Below are positions 12,001-15,646 of a DNA stretch of 23,335 bases, in pieces. The notes beneath the pieces are model-generated. The model had not been told where the DNA came from. It did not search any database and was given only the letters and a program-made list of their open reading frames with translations. A program made the position numbers and the translations under genes. The stretch comes from Pontiellaceae bacterium (GTDB lineage: Bacteria; Verrucomicrobiota; Kiritimatiellia; Kiritimatiellales; Pontiellaceae): positions 1-23,335 of the forward strand of contig JAFGWS010000161.1 in NCBI GenBank assembly GCA_016937035.1, written 5' to 3'. Numbering within the stretch: the stretch's first letter is position 1; every line of letters starts with the position of its first letter.

Positions 12001-13799
12001 TGGGCGGTTCCGACCGGATCGAAGCTGCTATCTGACCCCGCAGTTTCGATGTAGCCTTGGGACGCCGGCAGCGAAAAACCACCTTCGCCGTCTCCGTAAA
12101 GAACCGTAACATTCCCGCCGTTTTTGTTGGCCGTGACCAAATCGGCATCGCCGTCACCATCTAAATCCGCGCTGGAGATCGAATACGGTCCATCACCCGT
12201 GGCGAACGCCGCTGCCGGCTGGTACTGCCCGCCGCCCAAACCCAGCAAAACGCTGATATTATCTGAATACTCGTTGGCCACCGCCAGATCGGGATAGCTA
12301 TCGCCGTTAAAGTGTCCCACAGCCACCGCCCTCGGCCCATCCCCCACGACCAGATTCGTCGAGGAAGTAAATGTTCCGTCTCCATTTCCGAAGAGAATAC
12401 TGATGGTGTCCGCACTATAATTGGCCGAGACAAGATCCGGATTCAGATCCCCGTCCAAATCGGCGGTGACGACATCGACCGGATTGTCTCCGACCCCCGC
12501 CGTCTGGGTCTGCACGAAAGAACCGTCACCCACATTGGTCACTGCGCCCAGCGGCGTTCCGATCGCAATCGAACCGTTATTCCGATTTTCAAACGCATAC
12601 TCCGCAATATTCTCGATGCGGAACTCACGAACATAGTCACTGCTCAACGCATTGCCCACTCGATCCGTCAACGCGGTCGTTCCCGTCAGCCGCACATTCT
12701 GTCCCGGCTGGATCGGCCCGTCGGTAATAGAGAGCGTGGCCGACAGCGTATTCGCTGAATAAGAAGGCGCCAGCGTATAGGTTTCGTCGTTATCATTCCC
12801 CCAGATATCGTCACCGCCGTCGGTGATCAATCCCCAGGACGCCGAATTCGTTACGCTTTCAACATCCATATATTCGGAAAAATTGACCGTAAAGCTGCTG
12901 ATAATCGTCGTATTGGTTGATCCTTCTGCGGGCAAGGTATCCGATGTGATTAACGGCGCTCCTGCATCGATAATCGTAAAATCCGAAACATATTGCGCTA
13001 AAATCGCATTGGTAGAAGAGGAGAGCTTTAGATAATGAACCGCATTGGTGCTTACATCATATGAAAAAAAGGAATTTGTTCCTGACTGATGCACCGTTCC
13101 ATCCGGCGTTTGAATTTCATAGGACAATTTAGTGGCGTCAAGCGCACTTCCATCCGGAAAGCGAAAGTTTACCGACATTAAATCCCCGTCACTCAAATGG
13201 CCCAGATCTAGATAATCGACATTGTTATACAATGCGCCGGCAAAACGGCCTTTGTTCGAACTTCCATCCACCTGCCAAGCAACCACGTCCGCTTGGTTCA
13301 TGAAATTGTTGTCCTCTGACTCCAATTGACGGTTGCGCCCAACATCCAGCCGCAGTGTATACCCAACCTCACTTCCCGGGGCATAATAAGGATAGGTCTG
13401 AATATAATAGGTGCCGGGGGACGGCACGATGTAGTTCTGAAACGCCTGCATAGAAGTGTTCCAATATTGCTCATATTTCAACACAGTTTCAGACGCATTG
13501 AGCAACCGAAGCCGCGGATAGGTTCCGGCGGCATCCATTTCCATCCAAGCAGAAATCTCATCACCGGCCTCCGCATCAAACACCCAATAATCATAATCAC
13601 TACCATCCGTAAAACTGCCGTTCATCGTGGCGCTGAGGAACCCGCTGCTGCTGGGCGTTTCCGGCAATGGATTCAGGCTGTCCGCCGTTGCAATGCTGCC
13701 ATTATCGCCATCTTCGGAGTAAGCTCCATAAACGGTTGACGTGATCAGACACATTGATGCACAAATCCGAAACAAGGATCTTATAAGACGCGAATTCAT
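1..13799 (-). CDS. Giant secreted modular protein (PPC / FG-GAP propellers / LamG / Big_5 / CARDB), C-terminus beyond window
   Basis: One open frame without a stop runs from the ATG at 13799 to the left edge (4,599 full codons), so the C-terminus is missing. Residues 1-25 are a signal peptide (basic MNSRLIR, hydrophobic core, cut near VYG-AYS), so the protein is exported. Approximate domain order: PPC 27-155; PPC-like 155-279; Big_5 Ig-like 280-403; FG-GAP/VCBS propeller 432-954 with a nidogen-like insert at 586-764; PPC 954-1067; PPC-like 1067-1412 with LamG 1159-1362; Big_5 1414-1540; propeller 1570-1909; PPC to 2020; PPC-like 2024-2357 with LamG 2112-2312; Big_5 2359-2480; propeller 2513-2842; PPC 2847-2963; PPC-like 2964-3087; Big_5 3089-3207; PPC and PPC-like 3214-3465; two CARDB-like 3469-3704; three InlB-like repeats 3712-3947; Ig-like 3950-4060; two Fn3 4062-4257; beta-helix 4257-4494. 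I see no catalytic domain. Adhesion, matrix or glycan binding is an inference. ATG 13805 is in frame but only 2 bases from the Shine-Dalgarno; 13799 has 8-base spacing. Confidence 0.93.
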   Translation of the reverse strand, partial: MNSRLIRSLFRICASMCLITSTVYGAYSEDGDNGSIATADSLNPLPETPSSSGFLSATMNGSFTDGSDYDYWVFDAEAGDEISAWMEMDAAGTYPRLRLLNASETVLKYEQYWNTSMQAFQNYIVPSPGTYYIQTYPYYAPGSEVGYTLRLDVGRNRQLESEDNNFMNQADVVAWQVDGSSNKGRFAGALYNNVDYLDLGHLSDGDLMSVNFRFPDGSALDATKLSYEIQTPDGTVHQSGTNSFFSYDVSTNAVHYLKLSSSTNAILAQYVSDFTIIDAGAPLITSDTLPAEGSTNTTIISSFTVNFSEYMDVESVTNSASWGLITDGGDDIWGNDNDETYTLAPSYSANTLSATLSITDGPIQPGQNVRLTGTTALTDRVGNALSSDYVREFRIENIAEYAFENRNNGSIAIGTPLGAVTNVGDGSFVQTQTAGVGDNPVDVVTADLDGDLNPDLVSANYSADTISILFGNGDGTFTSSTNLVVGDGPRAVAVGHFNGDSYPDLAVANEYSDNISVLLGLGGGQYQPAAAFATGDGPYSISSADLDGDGDADLVTANKNGGNVTVLYGDGEGGFSLPASQGYIETAGSDSSFDPVGTAQGWRSDDSYWEISAFQFSFPFYTNAYTNCYVNSNGKIFFENGSSDGSSSPSSLQSNNGISVLGRDLRTDGDAANDVYVDSQSDQITIRWAGIYYSSTEPINFSATLYSNGVIRLAYGEGNVYGGLIGIGAGDGIAYQTSSRSSSGSMSNAADIVFSPLTAQQRNSQSFTTGGGPRSVIAANLDGGTHPDLVVANYDADTVSVLINNGDGTFAGAVNYAVGDAPQAVVAGDMNGDGILDLVVANYNSDNVSVLLGQGDGTFAAAANYAGTDGPYDLILEDINGDGFKDVGAASYASSRITTFLNQGDGTLSSSSQQYVINNYPTSLVSDDFDGDGIRDLAAANSYYDQLYVYLANTRIFLSENPVDSDFWSGAGRGQLSGTGDQDYWTFSGKAGDQVVVACETPGNPDSSSLYYRLFGTDGAQQLTSFYGDYNGRGQSSLITLPADGRYAVAVSYSGYSYWSEYRVRVTKTTSAQMETENNNNTSEADLVAFSVGTNGLEAVVGGYISSADTLGDYFSLGNLTSGMVVNVSLQMPSSSDLLAETYLVGPDGHEIAFSDNQALWLGGTSADYGIVNTFSNFPTTTFTAEFWMRSSDTSKYGTPISYARDGQINEMILYDHRSFDPHVGGSSYDSGVAGNSGRWVHIAWSWDSVTGTSIMYKDGTAVHTNTNFRTDYSMIQGGTFVLGQEQDSLGGTFETSQAYLGELDNLALWNTVRTPAQIQSDLASGLTGSESGLVGYWNFEDGTADDLTDLSNDIALFGNCLIETVDRVSDPASQASYPTTFEYTVISNGIYYVRVRDALGDGGMLNQYLVNISMRDSVIPYVVSSSLPSEGSSSTNVIDRFTVDFSEEMAVDTATNSANYELRSAGPDGLLDTADDALYTLVPSYSSGLQVSLVISDGPIQSGAVRFTAKTGLQDRSGNPLREQFVQRFTLAELSGYTMENRNNGSFGTATPLGTYVPGETDGSFFAGNQYGVGNNPYAVVTADFDADGHLDFATADYGSDQVSVMLGEGDGSFLLSTNIVVGDQPMSIDAGLINDDAYPDLAVVNYNSDTATVLLGDGLGGFSVVTNLYAGDAPRDILIADMNNDGPNDLVVCCEYGDSAGILLGSGDGNFGAVTLQYCGDGPYALSVDDLDGDGTNDVATSCNNSDDLGVLFGNGDGTLQSVVRYTAGDAPRGVVIADLNADSVADVVVANFYSDTVTIFRGTGGGVLTNIATVAIGNGPWGDILVQDFTGDGRMDLAMALHYANRIAILPQESNGTFSSAKSFSVNATYPIDTAVGDVDEDGLLDILTANHNSHNVTILLGSQFLMLSEIAEGSGIFIGRGRGNIANSGDYDYWSFSGEAGDQAVVAMSLPGYPNSSGLRVDVYRPDGTSFGTYYGNSTGGSAQTPVLTLPTTGRYTVRVSYNYQYWGEYHLAVQCVHPPMQLESEVNDTTGNATVPTFGLRNGRQEADVGGFALFNTGYDYYNLGNLASGTVVQASIDFPSFSSEHPELQLVGSSGTVIPFQNSTISSNGVLNLDGSADYLRTTTTNFSSRTGTVEGWIFPREEYHWGFWQTHDSTAVNFADWLAMFSYDYYTFYFRSGGGSSDVTFRTQDYIPAYEWTHLAFTWEGTTMKVYVNGTLIASRTNATLQDVMDPFACFGRGHNDRWLNGWMDELRVWDRALTLEEVTSVAQQTLIGNENGLVGYWNFDTDSSDLSGNGNDGDLMGDASLDDFALKPYTPTTNVTHVTDAGGIYYMRVTKGNGSVADQYVLHLSMYDSTIPIITDESLPANDSSSQAMINAFTVSFSEEMSVDTVTNSANFDLTAAGTDDLFDTADDAPYTLAINYSGGLTATFSIENGPVQPGLIRFTASTNVLDRTGTSLVAYTNSFRITNPDRYVFESQNNNTIGAAENLNGFTTNLLDGTFSVDQTVSLAGNPVGLASGYFNADTNLDFAVVDMSADTVSILLGNGDNTFSVSTNMTVSDGPTSVKVGMINDDTIPDLAVSCFNNDSVAVLFGDGNGAFTNTVWYSTGDAPRNVVIGDLNNDGIADLATANEYGNNVGVLLGNGDGTFGPVSYTAAGDGAYDLAMADFDADGTNDLAVANGYADSVSVLCGQGDGSFTTMTNLVVGDYPKSIAAADFNLDGQVDLACGNFDSDNVSVFLSAGAGQFGPVRTVWAGDGPHLTVQDLDGDLVPDLLTANEYSDSVSVLFGDGFGRFSAPVGSLAGDGPAQVIAGNFDGQRGLELAVVNKNENTLMILTPNATARMNNASDDGLVKAQYGRGSLSDTSDVDYWTFDGQAGDQLSLAVDFPNGHSTYGSILRWRVYRPDGVQLFSYYNDPYGYGQSAPVVLPVSGDYLLMVSYNYDYRGEYRFRVMTASDPLTLESEANNNTGSADQPEYVLQTGTRSARVLGLIHGNDTSGDYFEMGNLGIGTSISLGIEWPTDSTLSAALSIYGPAGEVAVLSPATNLVFNTVTNGMYYARINDAATTRGFDAQYELQLSLSDSTAPEIIDVTLPDEGAVVEDIISTFTVEFSESMDPATVTNPANYVLIGAGVDGVLDSVDDEIYPLQATMNAGGASVSMAIVQPPLQTGLTRLTVSTALKDLMGNPLASQYVRTFTITDGGVGNSESRYNDVISSATPIELFEAPDGLWTGTGRGAMFNSADVDYFSFSATNGETVVLGADIETYAYQHRLRFQLRDSSDSVLAELVTPYSVNRGQTAPYTIPADGTYYVRVSAVDNYFGKYWVHVMAAEDPLTLETEDNGTIGSADTIPMVASPTNAVGSIAGYVSSNSDNDYFEIGTVTNNQTILVGVRTPDDSGLVPVVSVYNSSEEYRGEIGATGDGSAEVRITTSDTYFVVIRSGENTGGLGKDYILDVEVLPTSAVIIPNLTVSQITLPAGAGIKSGDDVSLTYQVQNTGSAPTEEGAWFDRIVLSSNKVMGDADDYSLGTIAHIGNLADEESYVKSPTVTLPDGISGDFYIVIYTDFGDLVDERLFEGDNISASDSTFAVALADYPDLVVEDLQVSGSNEVGQVISITWTTANRGALATSGDVQERLRILRADNGSELYHQDFTVSALLVGATATNAVSYTTVQAVPHQIVVTTDYGDDYFEYDAVSHASAEQNSASVTTPIYRYYNVNLTSKPSDGGNLSGAGHYPQGTVITVSAAADTALLPYTFMNWSEYGSFRNGSTNYTFMVTRNVNLTANFGLPQLRIDAVRVPSAGGSVTGAGAYNYGSTTVLKAFANPGYAFDRWQEGETYRGIDQAITNVLYTDRVMTAYFRELNPTHTVTTASDPTGVAFVSGAGYYTNGNSVVFSAPLSTTNGVNRYMFKELTLNGSLLATTNQHLNVFSTLQPSNMLVVAKYTAQPLDPQVLELKRNLKNPVPATTNFAAALVFDRSMQTNVPPQVVFTNIAAPALSFDVPTNGTWGKTHLNNDTYTLQPISFSAGDDGDYGVLVSQATDLYGSALTETNAATVSVNATPPDNPTFSVVASNAVSVTVGWSSYVPPADISGYRLYRETNSFTSVAGLSPVGFAGATNTTGVIGGIELDKDFYVAVAAVDVAGNRNPAVSSIKARVNSVIPTPVSPTSTTVGATGARLTWSSYDTTGLFGLAGYHIYWQESDFSNVSGLTPYATVSAAQKMINISGIDRTKNQYFAVVGYNRLGEFNPNVSTVLWQDPYSGTIDYNLTIGTDGADFALYDIYNNMTVSGGATLTIEPGVTLRFHNGTGLSVHGTLTALGTVFRPIVMTSSAAEPQPGDWAGLYLGSGADASNLAHVRIEYGQGLDIDDCAPTATALTLLYNRYSGLTLEGTASMTTTDLLSQYNDIGIEQLDSALLTVNNSIVMNNGTNAVAGGASALSAANVWWGSADGTAVLAGFFGSVAATPHLTREPLLTPAADTIDGVRDVGSRTVGMRYACRIAESMRVSEDSTFAGIFFSDFAETNAVLLSEGGGLKTLYIQFRNVNGVTNSPIAVPINYITTGPSIDIFNLAEGQTVGRPYIVTCAASSPLGVAAS
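320..1615 (-). other. Two fibronectin III-like domains and a parallel beta-helix-like segment
   Basis: Residues about 4062-4257 show two Fn3-like copies (W-S-S-Y, then I-S-G-Y-R-L-Y-R or L-A-G-Y-H-I-Y-W, then Y-(F/V)-A-V). Residues about 4257-4494 show a beta-helix signature: G-G-A-T-L-T-I-E-P-G-V-T-L-R-F start, short rungs of the type V-H-G-T-L-T-A-L-G-T, then A-H-V-R-I-E-Y-G and an N-V-W-W-G motif. No pectate-lyase catalytic residues are recognisable. The part left of about 320 starts another beta-rich domain cut by the window edge. Confidence 0.65.
1960..3395 (-). repeat. Two CARDB-like domains followed by three InlB-like repeats
   Basis: Residues about 3469-3704 of the giant protein contain two copies of the CARDB pattern: P-D-L-V-V or P-N-L-T-V start, then a T-Y-x-V-x-N-x-G or T-W-T-T-x-N-x-G core. 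Residues about 3712-3947 hold three divergent InlB-type beta-grasp repeats with G-G-x-(L/V)-x-G-A-G-x-Y, F-x-x-W-x-E and closing L-T-A-N-F or M-T-A-Y-F motifs. Such segments usually act as adhesive or spacer modules of cell-surface proteins. Confidence 0.7.
5275..6262 (-). repeat. FG-GAP/VCBS seven-bladed beta-propeller 3
   Basis: Seven blade repeats, for example with DLNNDG, DFDADG, DFNLDG and DLDGDL acidic loops and V-S-V-L-F-G-x-G-x-G-x-F ends. The last blade is the most degenerate (NFDGQRG in place of the acidic loop). There is no inserted domain. Confidence 0.83.
6865..7465 (-). other. LamG / concanavalin-like domain 2, nested in a PPC-like domain
   Basis: About 200 residues with G-T-V-E-G-W-I-F-P, E-W-T-H-L-A-F-T-W-E-G, M-K-V-Y-V-N-G, W-M-D-E-L-R-V-W-D-R-A-L and L-V-G-Y-W-N-F-D. 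As in the first LamG, it interrupts a PPC-like domain between its core and its last strands. Confidence 0.82.
8075..9090 (-). repeat. FG-GAP/VCBS seven-bladed beta-propeller 2
   Basis: Seven uninterrupted blade repeats. The openings are variations of V-G-(N/D)-x-P, followed by acidic loops such as DFDADG, DMNNDG, DLDGDG, DFTGDG and DVDEDG. The blade ends are of the form V-x-x-G-x-G-D-G-x-F. The acidic loops resemble the calcium-binding loops of integrin-type propellers. Confidence 0.85.
9715..10325 (-). other. LamG / concanavalin-like domain 1, nested in a PPC-like domain
   Basis: About 200 residues with the LamG_3 hallmarks: F-T-A-E-F-W-M-R, R-W-V-H-I-A-W-S-W, M-Y-K-D-G, Y-L-G-E-L-D-N-L-A-L-W-N and a closing L-V-G-Y-W-N-F-E-D-G. 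The flanks on both sides are halves of a PPC-like domain that is continuous in other copies. Such domains usually bind glycans or mediate contacts; the ligand cannot be read from the sequence. Confidence 0.8.
10940..12505 (-). repeat. FG-GAP/VCBS seven-bladed beta-propeller 1 (interrupted)
   Basis: Seven blade-type repeats of about 45 residues, each with a G-D-x-P start, a calcium-loop-like D-x-(D/N)-G-D stretch, a D-L-x-x-A-N segment and a V-L-x-G-x-G-D-G-x-F end. Three blades (about 12505-12050) and four blades (about 11505-10940) are separated by an inserted nidogen-like domain. Seven blades is a standard closed-propeller number (integrin alpha type), so the two groups probably form one ring. 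Confidence 0.8.
11510..12045 (-). other. Nidogen-like domain inserted between blades 3 and 4 of propeller 1
   Basis: About 180 residues of the giant protein that do not fit the blade repeat. They carry the pattern F-P-F-Y-x-N-x-Y-x-x-x-Y-V-N-S-N-G-x-I-x-F, then I-T-I-R-W-A-G and a later L-Y-S-N-G-V-I-R-L-x-Y-G followed by G-x-I-G-I-G. This resembles the nidogen-like beta-domain seen in secreted surface proteins. The other two propellers of the same protein lack it. Confidence 0.6.
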
Positions 13800-13807
13800 A
13801 TTCATTT

Positions 13808-13813
13808 CCTCCT
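13808..13813 (-). promoter_or_regulatory. Shine-Dalgarno of the giant gene
   Basis: A perfect AGGAGG on the minus strand, 8 bases before the ATG at 13799 and only 2 bases before an in-frame ATG at 13805. The spacing favours 13799 as the real start. Confidence 0.8.
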
Positions 13814-13900
13814 CAAAAAAGCATAATCAAAAAAAGCTTCACCTACTGAAAACGGACCTCCCCGCACTCCGCATATGCCCCGCCGTAAGCGCCGCCTCCG

Positions 13901-13929
13901 CTCATAAAAAAGATCGCAGGGGAAGTCAA
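13901..13929 (-). promoter_or_regulatory. Candidate sigma-70 promoter of the giant gene
   Basis: On the minus strand TTGACT (13924-13929) and TATGAG (13901-13906) are separated by 17 bases. The -35 matches consensus at 5 of 6 positions and the -10 at 4 of 6. The predicted transcript starts near 13894, giving a GC-rich leader of about 95 bases before the start codon. Prediction by eye only. Confidence 0.4.
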
Positions 13930-13941
13930 GTTAAACCCTGC
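13916..13941. promoter_or_regulatory. Inverted repeat bracketing the giant gene's -35 box
   Basis: GCAGGG (13916-13921) and CCCTGC (13936-13941) form a perfect 6-base inverted repeat around a 14-base centre. The candidate -35 element TTGACT lies inside the centre. This is the geometry of an operator for a dimeric regulator, but a 6-base arm can occur by chance. Confidence 0.3.
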
Positions 13942-13982
13942 AGTAACACTCAAAAAACGCACACTAAATGATTGCCTACCCT

Positions 13983-13988
13983 TATAAT
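13983..13988 (+). promoter_or_regulatory. Candidate -10 box of the DUF1573 gene
   Basis: A perfect TATAAT lies about 60 bases before the start codon at 14048. I see no good -35 box at the expected distance, so the promoter may depend on an activator or may not be real. Confidence 0.3.
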
Positions 13989-14047
13989 CTATCGTCCAAT
14001 GAATGAGCAATCCCTATCTCCGAAAACCAGCATAGAAATCCCGCAAA

Positions 14048-15004
14048 ATGAAAATACTCCTGTTTTCCATTTTTTTGTCCGCAGCATTTCCCTCAATAGT
14101 CCTCTGTGCAAATGAACTGACGATTCTTCCCGAAAGCACCCTGGAACTAGGCGAATTCCCTGCTGAAACCGAACATATCGGCACGTTCACCCTTACCAAC
14201 ACCACCGACCGCACGATTCGTCTCAAAGAAATCACTTCCTGCTGCGCCTTTATCTCCCCCATCCTTTTTGAAAAAGAAATTGCACCGGGCCGCAGCACGC
14301 CGCTGGATGTGCTCATTGATGCCCGCCTTCTTGAAGGCCCGTTCACCAAATATCTTACATTGACCACTGACGACCCCGAAAATCCGGAAACCAGACTCTG
14401 GATTAACGGAACGGCAGTCCCCGCCCTGTCTACACCGAACCCCCACCTTTTTGCCGGGTGGATTCCGCAGAATCAGGAATGGAGCACCAATCTGACCATC
14501 CACGTTCGATCGGACATCACCAACCAGCTGCGCGTTACCTCTACCAGTGGATTTAATCTCGAGCACCGCCTCGAGAAACAGGCAGGCAACTATAGACTGC
14601 AGCTGCGCATGCCTCCAACCCAGCAGGCCGAAAGCTGGAAAGTGCAACTACAGATTCTGGCAGGAACCGCTGCTCCTCCACTCAACATCAGTATAGAAGG
14701 TCATGTCGGAACACAGCTGCTCCCACAGACCGCCGTCCTCGGCGTATCCGAAAAAACAGCATCCTTCGGCCTCGTCCGCAAAGCGGCTGATCTGAAAAAC
14801 ACCTCCACCGCTCCGTTAAAAACCAGCACCAGTGGAATCGACATAGAAGAACTGAAATCGTCTGCTTTAGACAAGAGCACCATCAACCTCCGCCTGAGCG
14901 ACTCCCTGTTCCAAGAACTAAAAGACAAACGGCGCATACCCCTCGAACTCACGGCTGAAGAGTGCATCCCTGCCGTTATTATTCTTGAGTATCAACCGGA
15001 ATAA
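14048..15004 (+). CDS. Secreted DUF1573 domain protein
   Basis: A 318-residue protein with an N-terminal signal peptide (MKILLFSIFLSAAFPSIVLC-A). The residue before the cysteine is Leu, so the lipobox is poor and ordinary signal peptidase I cleavage is more likely. Residues about 30-95 match the DUF1573 pattern: L-G-E-F-x-A-E then F-T-L-T-N-T-T-x-R-x-I-R-L then the cysteine motif T-S-C-C and a later A-P-G-R-S-T-P-L-D-V. The family usually has S-C-G-C here; the Cys-Cys variant is notable. The rest (about 130-318) is beta-rich and I do not recognise it. DUF1573 domains have an Ig-like fold and are common in secreted proteins of Bacteroidetes and PVC bacteria; their biochemical role is unknown. 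It is divergent from the giant secreted gene, with 248 bases between the start codons. No clear Shine-Dalgarno precedes the start. Confidence 0.8.
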   Translation: MKILLFSIFLSAAFPSIVLCANELTILPESTLELGEFPAETEHIGTFTLTNTTDRTIRLKEITSCCAFISPILFEKEIAPGRSTPLDVLIDARLLEGPFTKYLTLTTDDPENPETRLWINGTAVPALSTPNPHLFAGWIPQNQEWSTNLTIHVRSDITNQLRVTSTSGFNLEHRLEKQAGNYRLQLRMPPTQQAESWKVQLQILAGTAAPPLNISIEGHVGTQLLPQTAVLGVSEKTASFGLVRKAADLKNTSTAPLKTSTSGIDIEELKSSALDKSTINLRLSDSLFQELKDKRRIPLELTAEECIPAVIILEYQPE

Positions 15005-15250
15005 CCATCAGCACCCTACTTTTATTCCTGACGATGCGCTTATAACAGGAACACACTCATTCAAACGAAGAAAGGAACCCCCCACTCCGGATCAGAAAAA
15101 AGCGGGCGGTCTCAAGGGCGCAAAATTCCACTTCAGGGGTCCTAAAAACGGGGTTGGTTAAGCGCACCCAGAGTGGATTTAGATAGGTAAAAGGAAGGCA
15201 GCGGGCAACAGAATATCCCATAAGCTGCTCTTTGCCATGGCGTTATGCCG

Positions 15251-15472
15251 TCAGCCACGGTGACGGAAGGAGATACGTCCCTTGGTCAGATCGTATGGAG
15301 AAATTTCAACCGTCACCCGATCTCCGACGGCGATACGAATAAAATGCTTACGCATTTTTCCGGAAATATGAGCCAGAACTTCATGCCCGTTTTCCAGCTC
15401 CACGCGATACATGGTGGCGGGCAATACCTTTTTAACTACGCCCTCAGCTTCAATTACATCATCTTTTGCCAT
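15251..15472 (-). CDS. infA: Translation initiation factor IF-1
   Basis: A 73-residue protein, essentially the usual length (about 72). It is a single S1-type OB fold that binds the ribosomal A site during initiation. It has the family signatures [11 protein letters not shown] at the N-terminus, the [18 protein letters not shown] core, V-G-D-R-V-T-V-E-(I)-S-P-Y-D-L and the terminal K-G-R-I-x-x-R. The ATG at 15472 is chosen because AAGGAG stands 7 bases before it and the family begins MAK; an in-frame ATG at 15532 only adds an unconserved extension. The gene stands alone rather than in a ribosomal-protein cluster. It converges with the DUF1573 gene and diverges from the GFA gene. Confidence 0.97.
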   Translation of the reverse strand: MAKDDVIEAEGVVKKVLPATMYRVELENGHEVLAHISGKMRKHFIRIAVGDRVTVEISPYDLTKGRISFRHRG

Positions 15473-15479
15473 AAAACAG

Positions 15480-15485
15480 CTCCTT
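15480..15485 (-). promoter_or_regulatory. Shine-Dalgarno that fixes the infA start
   Basis: AAGGAG on the minus strand, 7 bases before the ATG at 15472. It rules out the longer in-frame start at 15532. Confidence 0.8.
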
Positions 15486-15504
15486 CCAAAATTCAAGAAC
15501 GGGT

Positions 15505-15532
15505 ATGCTACACGCTTCAGGCGGCTTTGCAA
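15505..15532 (-). promoter_or_regulatory. Candidate infA promoter
   Basis: On the minus strand TTGCAA (15527-15532) and TAGCAT (15505-15510) are separated by 16 bases, each matching consensus at 4 of 6 positions. This would give a short leader of about 25 bases that contains the Shine-Dalgarno. Weak, by eye. Confidence 0.3.
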
Positions 15533-15646
15533 TCCTAACCGCAGGGCTTTTCCGGCGATTTCCGCATGCTTCCGGCAATCGACAATTGATTTTCAACAGA
15601 AAACAATACATTCTCTTTTCGTTTTTACATACATGGAGGCGAACTT

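Larger units (their letters stand above)
3405..13722 (-). repeat. Five-fold tandem protein unit: PPC + PPC-like + Big_5
   Basis: Within the giant gene a three-domain unit recurs about five times, starting near 13722, 12590, 9180, 6360 and 4170. Each unit opens with an E-x-x-N-(N/D)-x-I-x-x-A-T-P-like stretch (for example ENRNNGS, ENRNNGS, ESQNNNT, ESRYND). It continues through a GRG-x(n)-D-x-D-Y-W/F-x-F PPC core, then a PPC-like domain opening with (L/M)E(S/T)E and carrying a D-Y-(F/L)-x-(L/I)-G motif. It closes with an Ig-like domain carrying F-T-V-x-F-S-E-x-M, except in the last unit, which is followed by CARDB-like domains. The repeats are diverged, so the duplications look old. The family names PPC and Big_5 are recognised by eye. 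Confidence 0.8.

Noticed and set aside
137..13971. Many plus-strand open frames of 60-366 codons across the left half, for example 1752-2852
   Set aside because: They lie opposite the giant minus-strand gene, have Arg/His-rich low-sense translations, no Shine-Dalgarno and no recognisable domain. They are shadows of its codon bias.
15025..15051. TTCCTG...CAGGAA inverted repeat after the DUF1573 gene as a terminator
   Set aside because: Short arms, long loop and no T-tract on either strand.
15005..15250. tRNA, small RNA or small ORF in the gap between DUF1573 and infA
   Set aside because: No cloverleaf, T-loop sequence, ribosome site or structured element could be supported.
15251..15532. IF-1 with a 20-residue N-terminal extension
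   Set aside because: The extension is not conserved in the family, and AAGGAG directly precedes the internal ATG at 15472.
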